In this document: in pieces, positions 36,914 to 45,052 of the stretch
Numbering within the stretch: the first letter of the stretch is position 1
Layout: each line of letters opens with the position of its first letter
DNA from: Ornithomonoglobus_A sp045532455
GTDB lineage: Bacteria > Bacillota > Clostridia > UBA1381
Assembly (NCBI GenBank): GCA_045532455.1
Contig: JAZSFX010000038.1
Location: 11,029-75,028 of the forward strand
Direction of reading: 5' to 3'
DNA: 64,000 nucleotides
Translations under genes and position numbers: made by a program
The notes under the pieces: model-generated
The model's input: the letters and a program-made list of their open reading frames with translations, nothing else
Database searches by the model: none
What the model was told of the DNA's origin: nothing

Positions 36914-37369
36914 ATGAATAATGAACCTACAAAAGAAAGCCAAATCAAAGAAAATACTCAAGTCGGTTCAACTTTACCACTTCAACTAACACAAGTTGTT
37001 CTAAATCCATTAGTAACATCCCAAGAAAGCAAACAGAAAATGATTTCTCCTGCTAACATTCAAGAGGGATGTGTGGCTGAAGTGGTAGCAAAACATATCT
37101 TGAATGAAATACTTACATATCAAGCAGCCATTCCTAACGAGAATGATGATGTGGCAGTAACCCTTGTTCAGTTCAATGAAAATGTAACTATCAACGTTAA
37201 ATATGGTGGACATTTAGGATACAATCTCATCACATTTCTCGGTACGGACAGTTCTGGTAAACCACGTGAGTTAATTCAAAATGTTTCTCAGCTGAATGTT
37301 CTCTTAACCACGACTCAAAAGCAAGACGCTTCTGCTCCGAGGAGAGAGATTGGCTTTCGGGCACCTTAA
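36914..37369 (+). CDS. DUF6173-family protein
   Basis: This is a 151-residue soluble protein. The N-terminal 45 residues are polar and probably disordered. The rest (CVAEVVAKHILNEIL, then NVKYGGHLGYNLITFLG, ELIQNVSQLNVLL and the terminal RREIGF) matches the layout I know for DUF6173, a family common in prophages and of unknown role. The ribosome-binding site AAGGAGG is 8 bases from the ATG, and the gene is 11 bases behind the zinc-ribbon gene. Confidence 0.65.
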   Translation: MNNEPTKESQIKENTQVGSTLPLQLTQVVLNPLVTSQESKQKMISPANIQEGCVAEVVAKHILNEILTYQAAIPNENDDVAVTLVQFNENVTINVKYGGHLGYNLITFLGTDSSGKPRELIQNVSQLNVLLTTTQKQDASAPRREIGFRAP

Positions 37370-37371
37370 AT

Positions 37372-37512
37372 ATGTTTTCCCGATTAGTTAAGTTGTTCCA
37401 CCATTCTGTGTACATAATAATTCAACTCCTTTGTGTAGCATTGTGGGGTATATTTGCTTTGGGCAAAACTACAAAGCAGTGGCACTATCAAAAATGTGGT
37501 AGTGATTTTTAG
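37372..37512 (+). pseudogene. Decayed zinc-ribbon fragment
   Basis: A 46-codon frame starts 2 bases after the DUF6173 stop. Its second half reads GIFALGKTTKQWHYQKCGSDF, clearly related to the C-terminus of the zinc-ribbon protein at 36435-36902. The first Cys of the final pair has become Tyr and the rest of the gene is missing. The first ~20 codons show no similarity. It is most likely the tail of a deleted paralogue. Confidence 0.6.
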
Positions 37513-37556
37513 TTAAATTTTTATACATAATTCTTATCATAAATATCAAAGCATAA

Positions 37557-37587
37557 CAAAAAGACGCTACTACAATTGTAGCGTCTT
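37557..37587 (-). terminator. Terminator of the MazF/PemK-like operon
   Basis: A 10-bp stem (37561-37570 with 37578-37587), followed on the minus strand by six T, lies 70 bases after the toxin-like gene. Confidence 0.75.
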
Positions 37588-37656
37588 CTGCATAATGTAG
37601 AATATTGTTTTTATTGTCCCTGTATAGTTTTTATATGATACCCTATTAAATTACTA

Positions 37657-38064
37657 TTATAAATTGTCTAATATGTATTTGATATCCGCAGGATTCATAT
37701 TATTTATAAATTCCATAAGTTTTAGATATAATTCAATCTCAATGTTTCCGATAACTTTGAAATCAATTGTATTCCTATCAAACAGAAAGTATACTCCCGC
37801 TTTTATAAAGCCCTCTTTACCGTGCCCATTCACTATATTTTCTTGGGAAGGAGAATAAGGCATATTCTCAGGATATGAAAGTTTTCTTTCTTTATATGCC
37901 TCCCCTTTACCCTCTAGTGACGACATAATATTACATACTAAATCGAAAGACATTCCTCCCACTTCTCCCTTGTCTGTGCTCAAAACAACAAAAGAATGTC
38001 TACCGATTTCTTTTCCATTATCCTTGCATTTGTTAACTACAATAATGTCTCCTACTTTACACAT
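37657..38064 (-). CDS. PemK/MazF-like protein, putative toxin
   Basis: The start is ATG 38064 (AGAGGATAAATAAT upstream), giving 135 residues. The opening CKVGDIIVVNKCKDNGKEIGRHSFVVLS has the G-D-I-x-x-V...G-R-H-S-F-V-V-L pattern of the SH3-like MazF/PemK barrel. FDLVCNIMSS and a mid-region GFIKAGVYFLFDRN follow. MazF-type toxins cut mRNA. Typical catalytic Arg and Thr/Ser positions cannot be verified by eye, so activity is uncertain. The gene starts one base after its small partner's stop codon, the usual toxin-antitoxin order. It lies in the phage-like island. Confidence 0.55.
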   Translation of the reverse strand: MCKVGDIIVVNKCKDNGKEIGRHSFVVLSTDKGEVGGMSFDLVCNIMSSLEGKGEAYKERKLSYPENMPYSPSQENIVNGHGKEGFIKAGVYFLFDRNTIDFKVIGNIEIELYLKLMEFINNMNPADIKYILDNL

Positions 38065-38065
38065 A

Positions 38066-38248
38066 TTATTTATCCTCTTTATCTTTTGATCTAATAATAA
38101 CCTTCTCTTTGTATTTTCCATTTAACACATCTTCGTTCCATTCTATAGGACAAGTATCCCTTAGAGCTTCTTGAGACGAAATTTCTTTTCCATGCGCTAA
38201 AATAAACCCAATATCCATATGTTTGAAGTTTTTATTTGACATTTCCAT
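38066..38248 (-). CDS. Small partner of the PemK-like gene, putative antitoxin
   Basis: The start is ATG 38248 (MEMSNKNFKHMDIGF), because AAAAGGAG lies 9 bases upstream. The ATG at 38257 would touch that site. The 60 residues are hydrophilic: a short N-terminal helix-like part, a middle HGKEISSQEALRDTCPIEWNEDVLNG and a charged tail (KEKVIIRSKDKEDK) that could wrap around a toxin. No known antitoxin family is recognised. The function is inferred from size, order and spacing. Confidence 0.5.
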   Translation of the reverse strand: MEMSNKNFKHMDIGFILAHGKEISSQEALRDTCPIEWNEDVLNGKYKEKVIIRSKDKEDK

Positions 38249-38638
38249 AATTTTCATCTCCTTTTGATTATATATTTTTATTAGTCCTTCCTATCTTGTT
38301 AATTAAATCTTCACATTAAAAAGATAAAGATTTAAAAAGTAAACCCCTCCAAGATAATTATATCAAATATTGCGTCGAAAAGAAATATTCACTTTTAACA
38401 AAAGAAATATATATTTTTTATATATTTTAGACATTTTCATCATCTATTAAGATATTTATAGTTTAATAAAAAGAAAGTTAGCCATCTTTTGCAACAGACA
38501 ACTAACAAAATGCGTAACTCATCTAAAGGATTAAATACAAAATATTTGGCAAATAAGTTTGTATGTTGTAACCATCTTTAGTTTTCACATTTCTTTTTCA
38601 ATTTTCATAAAAAATCACTTTACACTTGTCAAGTAGTT
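38249..38638. other. Non-coding part of the accessory island
   Basis: This ~390-base stretch is very AT-rich. It holds the ribosome-binding site of the small partner gene at its left end and no gene I can support. No clear promoter with good spacing was found for the toxin-like operon. The region probably contains decayed coding sequence. Confidence 0.4.
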
Positions 38639-38809
38639 TTAAAAATAACCTATTTCATCAGCATATCTTGGTTTCATCTTATTATAACGTATCCATTTTA
38701 ATTTCTGTTCGCAATGACCACAATATGCTTGATAATCACATTCAAATGATATGTCGCATTTTGGACAAATTGGATATAAATCACAATCAATGAAATATTT
38801 TGAAAAGTC
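38639..38809 (-). pseudogene. Start-less zinc-ribbon fragment
   Basis: A minus-strand frame opens right after a TAG (38812-38810) and runs to TAA (38641-38639). It reads DFSKYFIDCDLYPICPKCDI, then CDYQAYCGHCEQKLKW and a basic tail. Two CxxC pairs make a zinc ribbon, but there is no start codon before the cysteines. It is a 5'-truncated or frameshifted phage-type gene. Confidence 0.55.
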
Positions 38810-38844
38810 CTAAACATCAACAAGCTATCTATCTATAAAATCCC

Positions 38845-39360
38845 CTACACTAAGCTCTTTAATATGAATTCTCCGTTTTCGTATATCATATAACTATGGC
38901 CTGTGTTTTCCTTTGGAATTGAAACTGAGCCGGGGTTAAGATATACAATACCGTTTATTTCCTCATTGGCACTTACGTGTGTATGCCCGTTCATAAGGTA
39001 TGCTCCGTTTTTTATTGGAGGTAAATTTTGTGGGTTAAACTTATGACCGTGTGTTATGTATAACTCCTTTTCGTCGACATACATTACCATATAGTCTGCC
39101 ATAATGGGAAAATTTAAAACCATCTGGTCTACCTCCGTATCGCAGTTACCTCTTACACACAAAATATTATCACTTAAGCTATTTAAAATATCAATCACCT
39201 TTTTTGGTGCATATTCTTTTGGCAAATCGTTTCTTGGTCCGTGATAGAGCAAATCACCCAAAAGAATGAGCTTTTGCGGTGCTTCCTCGTAATATTTTTC
39301 TTTTAAAGCTTGGGCGTAGTATGCACTGCCATGTATGTCCGAAGCAAACATTAATTTCAT
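38845..39360 (-). CDS. yfcE: YfcE/MJ0936-type metallophosphodiesterase
   Basis: This 171-residue calcineurin-like phosphoesterase is related to E. coli YfcE. Metal-binding motifs are visible in order: ASDIHGS, LLGDLLYHGPRN, VRGNCDTEVDQ, ITHGHKF and NGHTHVS. The family hydrolyses phosphodiester model substrates and its physiological substrate is unknown. The start is ATG 39360 (GAGGAGAG upstream) rather than the TTG at 39366, which touches that site. It follows the TraX-like gene by 15 bases. Confidence 0.9.
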   Translation of the reverse strand: MKLMFASDIHGSAYYAQALKEKYYEEAPQKLILLGDLLYHGPRNDLPKEYAPKKVIDILNSLSDNILCVRGNCDTEVDQMVLNFPIMADYMVMYVDEKELYITHGHKFNPQNLPPIKNGAYLMNGHTHVSANEEINGIVYLNPGSVSIPKENTGHSYMIYENGEFILKSLV

Positions 39361-39375
39361 TTTCAACTCTCCTCT

Positions 39376-40101
39376 TTATGACATCATCCATAATCTTACA
39401 AGACCCAAAATTAACAGGTGCAGTGGGTAAAATATATAAAAGCCATATTTGCTTTTTCTCCCCTGTTCGCCATTGTACAAATAAAGCACAGGAATTGCAA
39501 GTAACGTACATAATTGAAGTGCAAGTATAAAATAGTTATAACTGTAGTTTGCATAACATCTTATTAAGGCAACCACAGAGAATCCCACTGCTTGCTTTGA
39601 AAAATCACCGTGAAACATTCCAAAAATCAGCACCCATATAACTCCGTATATATTCCAATCGCTATTATATGTCAGAAGTGCAATCAATAAAACACCTGTT
39701 GTTTTAAATATAATATTAATATTCGATTTTACAACAGTCAGTGCTAAAAGTCCCATAAAAAGTGTGTATATAGCATTCAGGTTACATATGTTATATTTTA
39801 TAAAATCCCAAAAATTTGTATGTATATTTTCTACTCCAAACAGATAGTATGGCACTTGCGAAATTATTGCAAACACAAACAACCTCAAAAAATATTTTTT
39901 AAGATTGCTTGTATGGTGATACCCCTGTGCTATAAAAAAGCACATTATAGGCATTGTTATTCTGCCTATAATATTCATAATAGTTGCAATGGTTGCATTC
40001 TGCACAAGGGGTAAAAGTACTACTATATGCGCAAAATGGTCTAAAAACATTGCAACCATAGCAATTATTTTCACCTGATATGCATTTAATCCCTTTTTCA
40101 T
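39376..40101 (-). CDS. TraX-family membrane protein
   Basis: This 241-residue protein has about seven hydrophobic segments. The opening LNAYQVKIIAMVAMFLDHFAH and the GRITMPIMCFFIAQGYHHTSN motif match the TraX family, named after the F-pilin acetylase. In Bacillota, chromosomal TraX-like proteins are probably acyltransferases of unknown substrate, and no conjugation genes are nearby. Upstream is palindromic element copy 2. Confidence 0.85.
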   Translation of the reverse strand: MKKGLNAYQVKIIAMVAMFLDHFAHIVVLLPLVQNATIATIMNIIGRITMPIMCFFIAQGYHHTSNLKKYFLRLFVFAIISQVPYYLFGVENIHTNFWDFIKYNICNLNAIYTLFMGLLALTVVKSNINIIFKTTGVLLIALLTYNSDWNIYGVIWVLIFGMFHGDFSKQAVGFSVVALIRCYANYSYNYFILALQLCTLLAIPVLYLYNGEQGRKSKYGFYIFYPLHLLILGLVRLWMMS

Positions 40102-40118
40102 AGTTTTAATCCTTTATA

Positions 40119-40218
40119 GTTTGAAAGAAAATTGTTCAAATTGTGCATTCGCACGATTGACGCGTATTTTTTATACGCAAATGAGAGCGAATGTGTAAGC
40201 CAGAAATTTTACTCAAAC
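40119..40218. repeat. Intergenic palindromic element, copy 2
   Basis: A 100-bp imperfect palindrome. The ends are GTTTGAAAGAAAATTGTTCA on the left and AAATTTTACTCAAAC on the right. An inner 12-bp pairing (TTGTGCATTCGC with GCGAATGTGTAA) uses three G-T wobbles. A central GCGTAT/ATACGC hairpin closes it. The right end touches the stop codon of the gene at 40219. The left end is nearly identical to copy 3 at 53175. Confidence 0.7.
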
Positions 40219-40914
40219 TCACAGTATTTTAAATGGCATAAAATTCAGATAATCTGCGGCAATAAGCCTATATTCCACTCCGTTTACAACCTCATTTACT
40301 GCATTTGCCTGAGAGGCATGGTGTAAATGTCCGTAAAAGCACTTTGACACACCGTATTGCTTCATAATCTGGCGGAATTTATTATCCTGTTTTTGTGCAG
40401 AGATGGGTGGATAATGTGAAAATACATAAATCTCATCACATTCACCTATTGCCTTCAAAGATAACTCAAGTCTTATGCACTCGCGTTCAAATAATTTTTT
40501 GTCCTCATTGTTAAAATTATCCCAATCAGGATGCTTCCACCCTCTTGTACCGCAAAGGGCAATGTTTTCGTACATATAGTGATTATTTTGTAAAAACTCA
40601 ATGGAGTCAAAACCATTTTCGTTAATGAATTTATTCATCTTATTCATCGTAGTCCACCAATAATCGTGGTTACCCTTAGAGATGATTTTTTTACCGTTAA
40701 GGCTATGCAGAAATTCAAAGTCTTTTTTTGCCTCATCAAGATATGTTGCCCATGATATATCACCTACAATCATAACAACATCGTCTTGCTTTACAGTATT
40801 CTGCCAATTATCACGTAGACGTTCTACGTAGTTATCCCACGCAGTACCAAAGATATCCATAGGCTTATCTATACCAAGGGGCAAATGTAAATCTGCTATA
40901 ACATATAATGCCAA
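40219..40914 (-). CDS. Metallophosphoesterase
   Basis: This 231-residue cytosolic calcineurin-like phosphoesterase shows the family's metal motifs: IADLHLPLG, VGDISWATYL, SKGNHDYWW, FSHYPPI and YGHLHHAS. The start is TTG 40914, because the beta strand that leads into DLH begins immediately and no ATG is available. GGGAG lies 9 bases upstream. The substrate is unknown. It is downstream of prmA by 15 bases, so the two are probably co-transcribed. Confidence 0.88.
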   Translation of the reverse strand: MALYVIADLHLPLGIDKPMDIFGTAWDNYVERLRDNWQNTVKQDDVVMIVGDISWATYLDEAKKDFEFLHSLNGKKIISKGNHDYWWTTMNKMNKFINENGFDSIEFLQNNHYMYENIALCGTRGWKHPDWDNFNNEDKKLFERECIRLELSLKAIGECDEIYVFSHYPPISAQKQDNKFRQIMKQYGVSKCFYGHLHHASQANAVNEVVNGVEYRLIAADYLNFMPFKIL

Positions 40915-40929
40915 ACAAAGCCACTCCCT

Positions 40930-41892
40930 TTATTTACAAACAATACAAACCCAATCCTTGCGCTTGTGAATTTCGCATATTTTAAAGCCCGCCTCCAAAA
41001 GAGCTTCCTTAACTTCTTCTTCGCGCTCCTCGATAATACCCGAGGTGATGAATACACCGCCATCTTTAAGATATTCTTTTGCTTTATGTGAGAGGCCTAT
41101 TATTACGTCTGCAACAATATTTGCAACCACAACATCGTACTTATCACTGATTTTTTGATTCAGTTCATCATCGGTGAGTACATTTCCGGCATAGACCTTG
41201 TATGTACTTATATCTACACCGTTGCGCTTTGCATTATCGTATGCAGTATCCACTGCATTGGGGTCAATATCAACTGCATCCGCCTCTTTTGCACCAAGCA
41301 TAAGCGATATTACAGATAATATTCCGCTTCCGCAACCTAAATCGAGCACCTTGTCGCTTTTCTTTACAGTTTTTTCCAACATCTCAAGACACAACTGTGT
41401 AGTGTGGTGCGAGCCTGTTCCAAAGCTCATTCCGGGGTTTATATCAAATACTATCCTGTCAGTTTCTTTGGTTAATTGCTCCCATTCGGGTTTTATGAGA
41501 AGTCTTGTGCCGATTTCTATTGGGTGGAAATACTTCTTCCAATTATTAGACCAATCCTCCTCGCTCATATTATCTATCTCAATTTCTAATCTTCCAAATT
41601 GTTTTTTGGTATCGAGTTCTTTCAATTGGAGCATAGAGGCCCTGATCTGTGCAAGCATTTCTGCACCGTCAACATCGTTTGGCACATATACACTTATATT
41701 GGTCTCACCCTCTTTTTCGCGGATTAATTCTTCGTCAACATAGTCCCAATATTGTTTGTTCTCCTCTAAAAAATCCTTAAAGTCCTTTTCGTCTTGTATT
41801 TCTATTCCCGTAATTCCCAACTGATAGAGTCTGCCGCATACAGCCTCTATTCCGTCTGAAGTTGTAAAGACGATTACTTTTATCCAATCCAT
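40930..41892 (-). CDS. prmA: Ribosomal protein L11 methyltransferase
   Basis: PrmA trimethylates ribosomal protein L11. The 320 residues have the N-terminal substrate-binding domain and a class I SAM domain with DINPGMSFGTGSHHTTQLC, VLDLGCGSGILSV (motif I) and VVANIVADVI (motif IV). The start MDWIKVIVF is normal for the family. It sits 15 bases after rpoD, extending the dnaG-rpoD operon. Confidence 0.95.
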   Translation of the reverse strand: MDWIKVIVFTTSDGIEAVCGRLYQLGITGIEIQDEKDFKDFLEENKQYWDYVDEELIREKEGETNISVYVPNDVDGAEMLAQIRASMLQLKELDTKKQFGRLEIEIDNMSEEDWSNNWKKYFHPIEIGTRLLIKPEWEQLTKETDRIVFDINPGMSFGTGSHHTTQLCLEMLEKTVKKSDKVLDLGCGSGILSVISLMLGAKEADAVDIDPNAVDTAYDNAKRNGVDISTYKVYAGNVLTDDELNQKISDKYDVVVANIVADVIIGLSHKAKEYLKDGGVFITSGIIEEREEEVKEALLEAGFKICEIHKRKDWVCIVCK

Positions 41893-41907
41893 TTTTTATC
41901 CTCTCAA

Positions 41908-43047
41908 TTAATCCAAGAAATCTCTTAATTTTTTGGAACGACTTGGGTGTCTTAGCTTTCTTAGTGCTTTTGCCTCAATCTGACGTATTCTTTCTCTTGT
42001 TACGTCAAATTCCTTGCCTACTTCCTCAAGTGTTCTTTGTCTGCCGTCTTCTAAACCAAAACGCAAACTAAGAACCTTTGCCTCTCTTGGTGTTAGTGTT
42101 CTTAAAACCTCGCCAAGCTGTTCTTTTAATAAAACAAAGCTTGCCGCCTCAGACGGTGCAGGTGCATCGTCATCAGGAATGAAGTCTCCCAAGTGGCTGT
42201 CTTCTTCTTCGCCTATAGGAGTTTCCAAAGACACAGGCTCTTGCGAAATTTTAGAAATTTCTCTTACCTTTTCTACAGACATATTAAGTCCCTCCGAAAG
42301 CTCCTCAGGGGTAGGCTCTCTGCCAAGCTCCTGCACTAACTGACGTGATACTCTAACAAGTCTGTTTATTGTTTCTACCATATGAACAGGTATTCTGATT
42401 GTTCTTGCCTGGTCGGCAATAGCACGTGTTATGGCTTGTCTTATCCACCAGGTTGCATAGGTCGAGAATTTGTAACCCTTTGTGTAATCGAATTTATCAA
42501 CTGCTCTTATAAGACCAAGATTACCCTCCTGAATAAGGTCTAAGAACATCATACCTCTGCCGACATATCTCTTTGCAATACTTACAACAAGACGTAGGTT
42601 TGCTTCTGCAAGACGTTTTTTAGCCTCCTCATCACCGTCAGCCATTCTTTTTGCAAGGTCTGTTTCTTCCTCAGCAGTAAGCAAATCAACCTTACCTATT
42701 TCCTTTAAGTACATTTTTACGTGGTCGTCTATGCTTATGCCCTCAGGCACGGAAAGGTCCTCAAGTTCTTCTTTGGTGATTTCGTCATCGCCCATTTCCT
42801 CGAGTTCTTTTTCCATATCGTCTTCGGTAAGCTCTATCTTGTTTTGTTCAATTTCATCCAAGAAAATCTCGACTTCGTCAGGGCTTACTTCTATGCTCGA
42901 AAGCTCGGCAACTACCTCTTTGTAGCTTAACATTCCGTTCTTTTTACCTTTTTCGAGCAAGGTCTTTTTTATTTTCTCTTTCTTTTCTGCATTCTCTGCG
43001 CTTTCTTGATTTTCTATTTCTTCGATTTTGTTCTTATTCTCGTCCAT
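41908..43047 (-). CDS. rpoD: Primary RNA polymerase sigma factor (SigA/RpoD)
   Basis: This is the housekeeping sigma factor. The 379 residues include an acidic region 1.1, region 1.2 (SIDDHVKMYLKEIGKVDLL), region 2 with YKFSTYATWWIRQAITRAI for -10 recognition and melting, region 3, and region 4.2 (TLEEVGKEFDVTRERIRQIE) for -35 recognition. The TTGACA/TATAAT promoters across the window fit its specificity. It follows dnaG by 34 bases, the classical macromolecular-synthesis order. Confidence 0.97.
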   Translation of the reverse strand: MDENKNKIEEIENQESAENAEKKEKIKKTLLEKGKKNGMLSYKEVVAELSSIEVSPDEVEIFLDEIEQNKIELTEDDMEKELEEMGDDEITKEELEDLSVPEGISIDDHVKMYLKEIGKVDLLTAEEETDLAKRMADGDEEAKKRLAEANLRLVVSIAKRYVGRGMMFLDLIQEGNLGLIRAVDKFDYTKGYKFSTYATWWIRQAITRAIADQARTIRIPVHMVETINRLVRVSRQLVQELGREPTPEELSEGLNMSVEKVREISKISQEPVSLETPIGEEEDSHLGDFIPDDDAPAPSEAASFVLLKEQLGEVLRTLTPREAKVLSLRFGLEDGRQRTLEEVGKEFDVTRERIRQIEAKALRKLRHPSRSKKLRDFLD

Positions 43048-43081
43048 TTTAACAACCCTTTCTTTAACGTGTATTTATCTT

Positions 43082-44869
43082 TTACTGTTTGTTTTCCATT
43101 AATGTTCTCTTCTTTATAAGTTCGTTGAGCTTTACGGGGTCAGTTTCGTTATTTATCTGCAAAATTACCCTTTCAAGCTCCATACTTAAAATCAGTTCAT
43201 TCAATGCTTCTTCATCAGCATCGTATATTTCCATATTATAAAATACAGCAGTTATTTCTCGTATTGCGTCCTCATCACCCGAAAACTCATTCAAAAGCAT
43301 AGACTCCTCGGGAATAGCGTCGTTAATTTCGTAGCAATCGTATATCGCCTTTGCTAATCTCCTATATGACGGAGTTGCATACTCATCAACCTTTATCTTA
43401 TCCTTAACTTTGAGATATAATTTTTTTGATGATACAATAAGTCCCAGAATACGCTTTTGACATTCTATAAGCTTTTGCGAAACCAACTCCTTAGAATTAT
43501 CGGTATTTATGCTCCGTTTTATACCGGTATTTCGCTTTAATTCCTTATAATTTGCGCTGTTTGGTGATATTTTTTTGCGATATTCGCTATATATTGCATC
43601 TTTGGAAATATCCATTTCCTCTGCTATCTTTTTTATGTATGCATCAACCTCTACTGCGTCCTTTACACCTACTAAAATATCCGACACTGCACTCACAAAA
43701 CGGATTTTACCGTCTGTTGTGGTTGTATCAAACTCACTTTTGATGAGTGATATTTTAAATTCAGTTGAGGGCACTGCATTTTTAAGTGCACTCTTAAAGC
43801 TTGCCTCACCGTATGTTTTTATATATTCATCGGGGTCTTTTGCATCTCTTAGCTTTATTACTCTTGCTCTGCCGCCTGCGGCATTTATTATGTCTATTGC
43901 CTTAAGTGCCGCTTTTTTTCCTGCTTCATCACTGTCGTAGCAAATAACAATTTCTTTTGCATATCTTAACATGAGCTTTGCCTGATTTTCTGTTATGGCT
44001 GTTCCAAGAGTTGCTACAGTATTTATTATTCCCGCCTGATGCACAGATATTACATCCATATATCCCTCGCACAGAATAAGCTCGGTTGATTTTGCATTTT
44101 TAGCTAAGTTAAGCGAGAATAAGTTTTTGCCCTTGTCAAATAAGGGCGTGTCGGATGAATTTAAGTATTTGGGAATTTTGTATCCGTTTATTTCTTTTTG
44201 GTTGTGCATTATTCTTCCGCCAAAGCCTATTATGTTTCCTCTTACGTCTATTATGGGGAACATTACTCTGTCGCGGAACTTGTCCACAACAACACCTTTT
44301 CTTTCTACCGCTAAGCTTGCCATAATCATCTGCTCGGTGGTGTAGCCTTGCGCTTTTAAATGGTCTACCAATGCAGTTTTTGTACCTGGTGCATATCCTA
44401 AGCCAAATTTTATTATTGTCTGCGGCGTTATTTTTCTTTTTGCAAAATATCTTCTCGCTTCTTCGCCCTGTTTTTCGTCTTTTAGCTTTTGGTAGAAAAA
44501 TCTTGCTGCAGTTTTGTTCATTGCAAGTATGGTTTTTCTTATGGCATGAGTTCTGTCGTCGTAGGCATCGTCGTCGCTTATATCAATACCCACTTTCTCT
44601 GCCATAAGCTTTATTGCTTCTATAAAGTCGAGGTTTTCTGTCCTCATTACAAACTGAGGGAGGTTACCGCTTGCACCGCAACCAAAGCAATGAAAAAGCT
44701 GTTTTTCGCGGTTTACGTGGAATGACGGTGTTTTTTCGTTATGAAACGGACACAGTCCCATATAATCACGACCTGCTTTTTTTAGTGTACTGTAGCGCGA
44801 TACATAGTCTACTATATCACTCTGAATACAGACCTCTGTTATAAGCTCATCGGTTATTCTGCGTGCCAT
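43082..44869 (-). CDS. dnaG: DNA primase
   Basis: DnaG makes RNA primers at the replication fork. The 595 residues begin with the CHC2 zinc domain (CPFHNEKTPSFHVN...FHCFGC). Next is the catalytic core with FRDRVMFPIIDVRGNIIGFGGR and the Toprim motif (ILCEGYMDVISVH, then CYDSDEAGKKA). A C-terminal helicase-binding domain ends the protein. It is the first gene of dnaG-rpoD-prmA. rpsU is not present upstream. Confidence 0.96.
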   Translation of the reverse strand: MARRITDELITEVCIQSDIVDYVSRYSTLKKAGRDYMGLCPFHNEKTPSFHVNREKQLFHCFGCGASGNLPQFVMRTENLDFIEAIKLMAEKVGIDISDDDAYDDRTHAIRKTILAMNKTAARFFYQKLKDEKQGEEARRYFAKRKITPQTIIKFGLGYAPGTKTALVDHLKAQGYTTEQMIMASLAVERKGVVVDKFRDRVMFPIIDVRGNIIGFGGRIMHNQKEINGYKIPKYLNSSDTPLFDKGKNLFSLNLAKNAKSTELILCEGYMDVISVHQAGIINTVATLGTAITENQAKLMLRYAKEIVICYDSDEAGKKAALKAIDIINAAGGRARVIKLRDAKDPDEYIKTYGEASFKSALKNAVPSTEFKISLIKSEFDTTTTDGKIRFVSAVSDILVGVKDAVEVDAYIKKIAEEMDISKDAIYSEYRKKISPNSANYKELKRNTGIKRSINTDNSKELVSQKLIECQKRILGLIVSSKKLYLKVKDKIKVDEYATPSYRRLAKAIYDCYEINDAIPEESMLLNEFSGDEDAIREITAVFYNMEIYDADEEALNELILSMELERVILQINNETDPVKLNELIKKRTLMENKQ

Positions 44870-45018
44870 TAAGACCTCACCCCCTCAGTAAAAATTTCTC
44901 TAATATATAATACGATTATTCACCCCTCAATTCCTTTTTTATTCTTAAAATTTTTTATATTTGTACCTTTTTATTAAAAATCCGTCAAAAAACAACGGTA
45001 TTTTTAAATTTAAGCATT

Positions 45019-45050
45019 AAAAAAGGTGTTGCTTAAGCAACACCTTTTTT
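45019..45050 (-). terminator. groEL terminator
   Basis: A 16-bp self-complementary stem (45019-45034 with 45035-45050) with A/T ends, just after the groEL stop codon. Confidence 0.85.
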
Positions 45051-45052
45051 GA

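Noticed and set aside
37230..37415. 61-residue minus-strand frame (MYTEWWNNLTNREN) with an AAAGGAG site upstream
   Set aside because: Most of it lies antisense to the conserved C-terminus of the DUF6173 gene. The ribosome-binding site may be chance or the remnant of another lost gene. I could not support a protein family.
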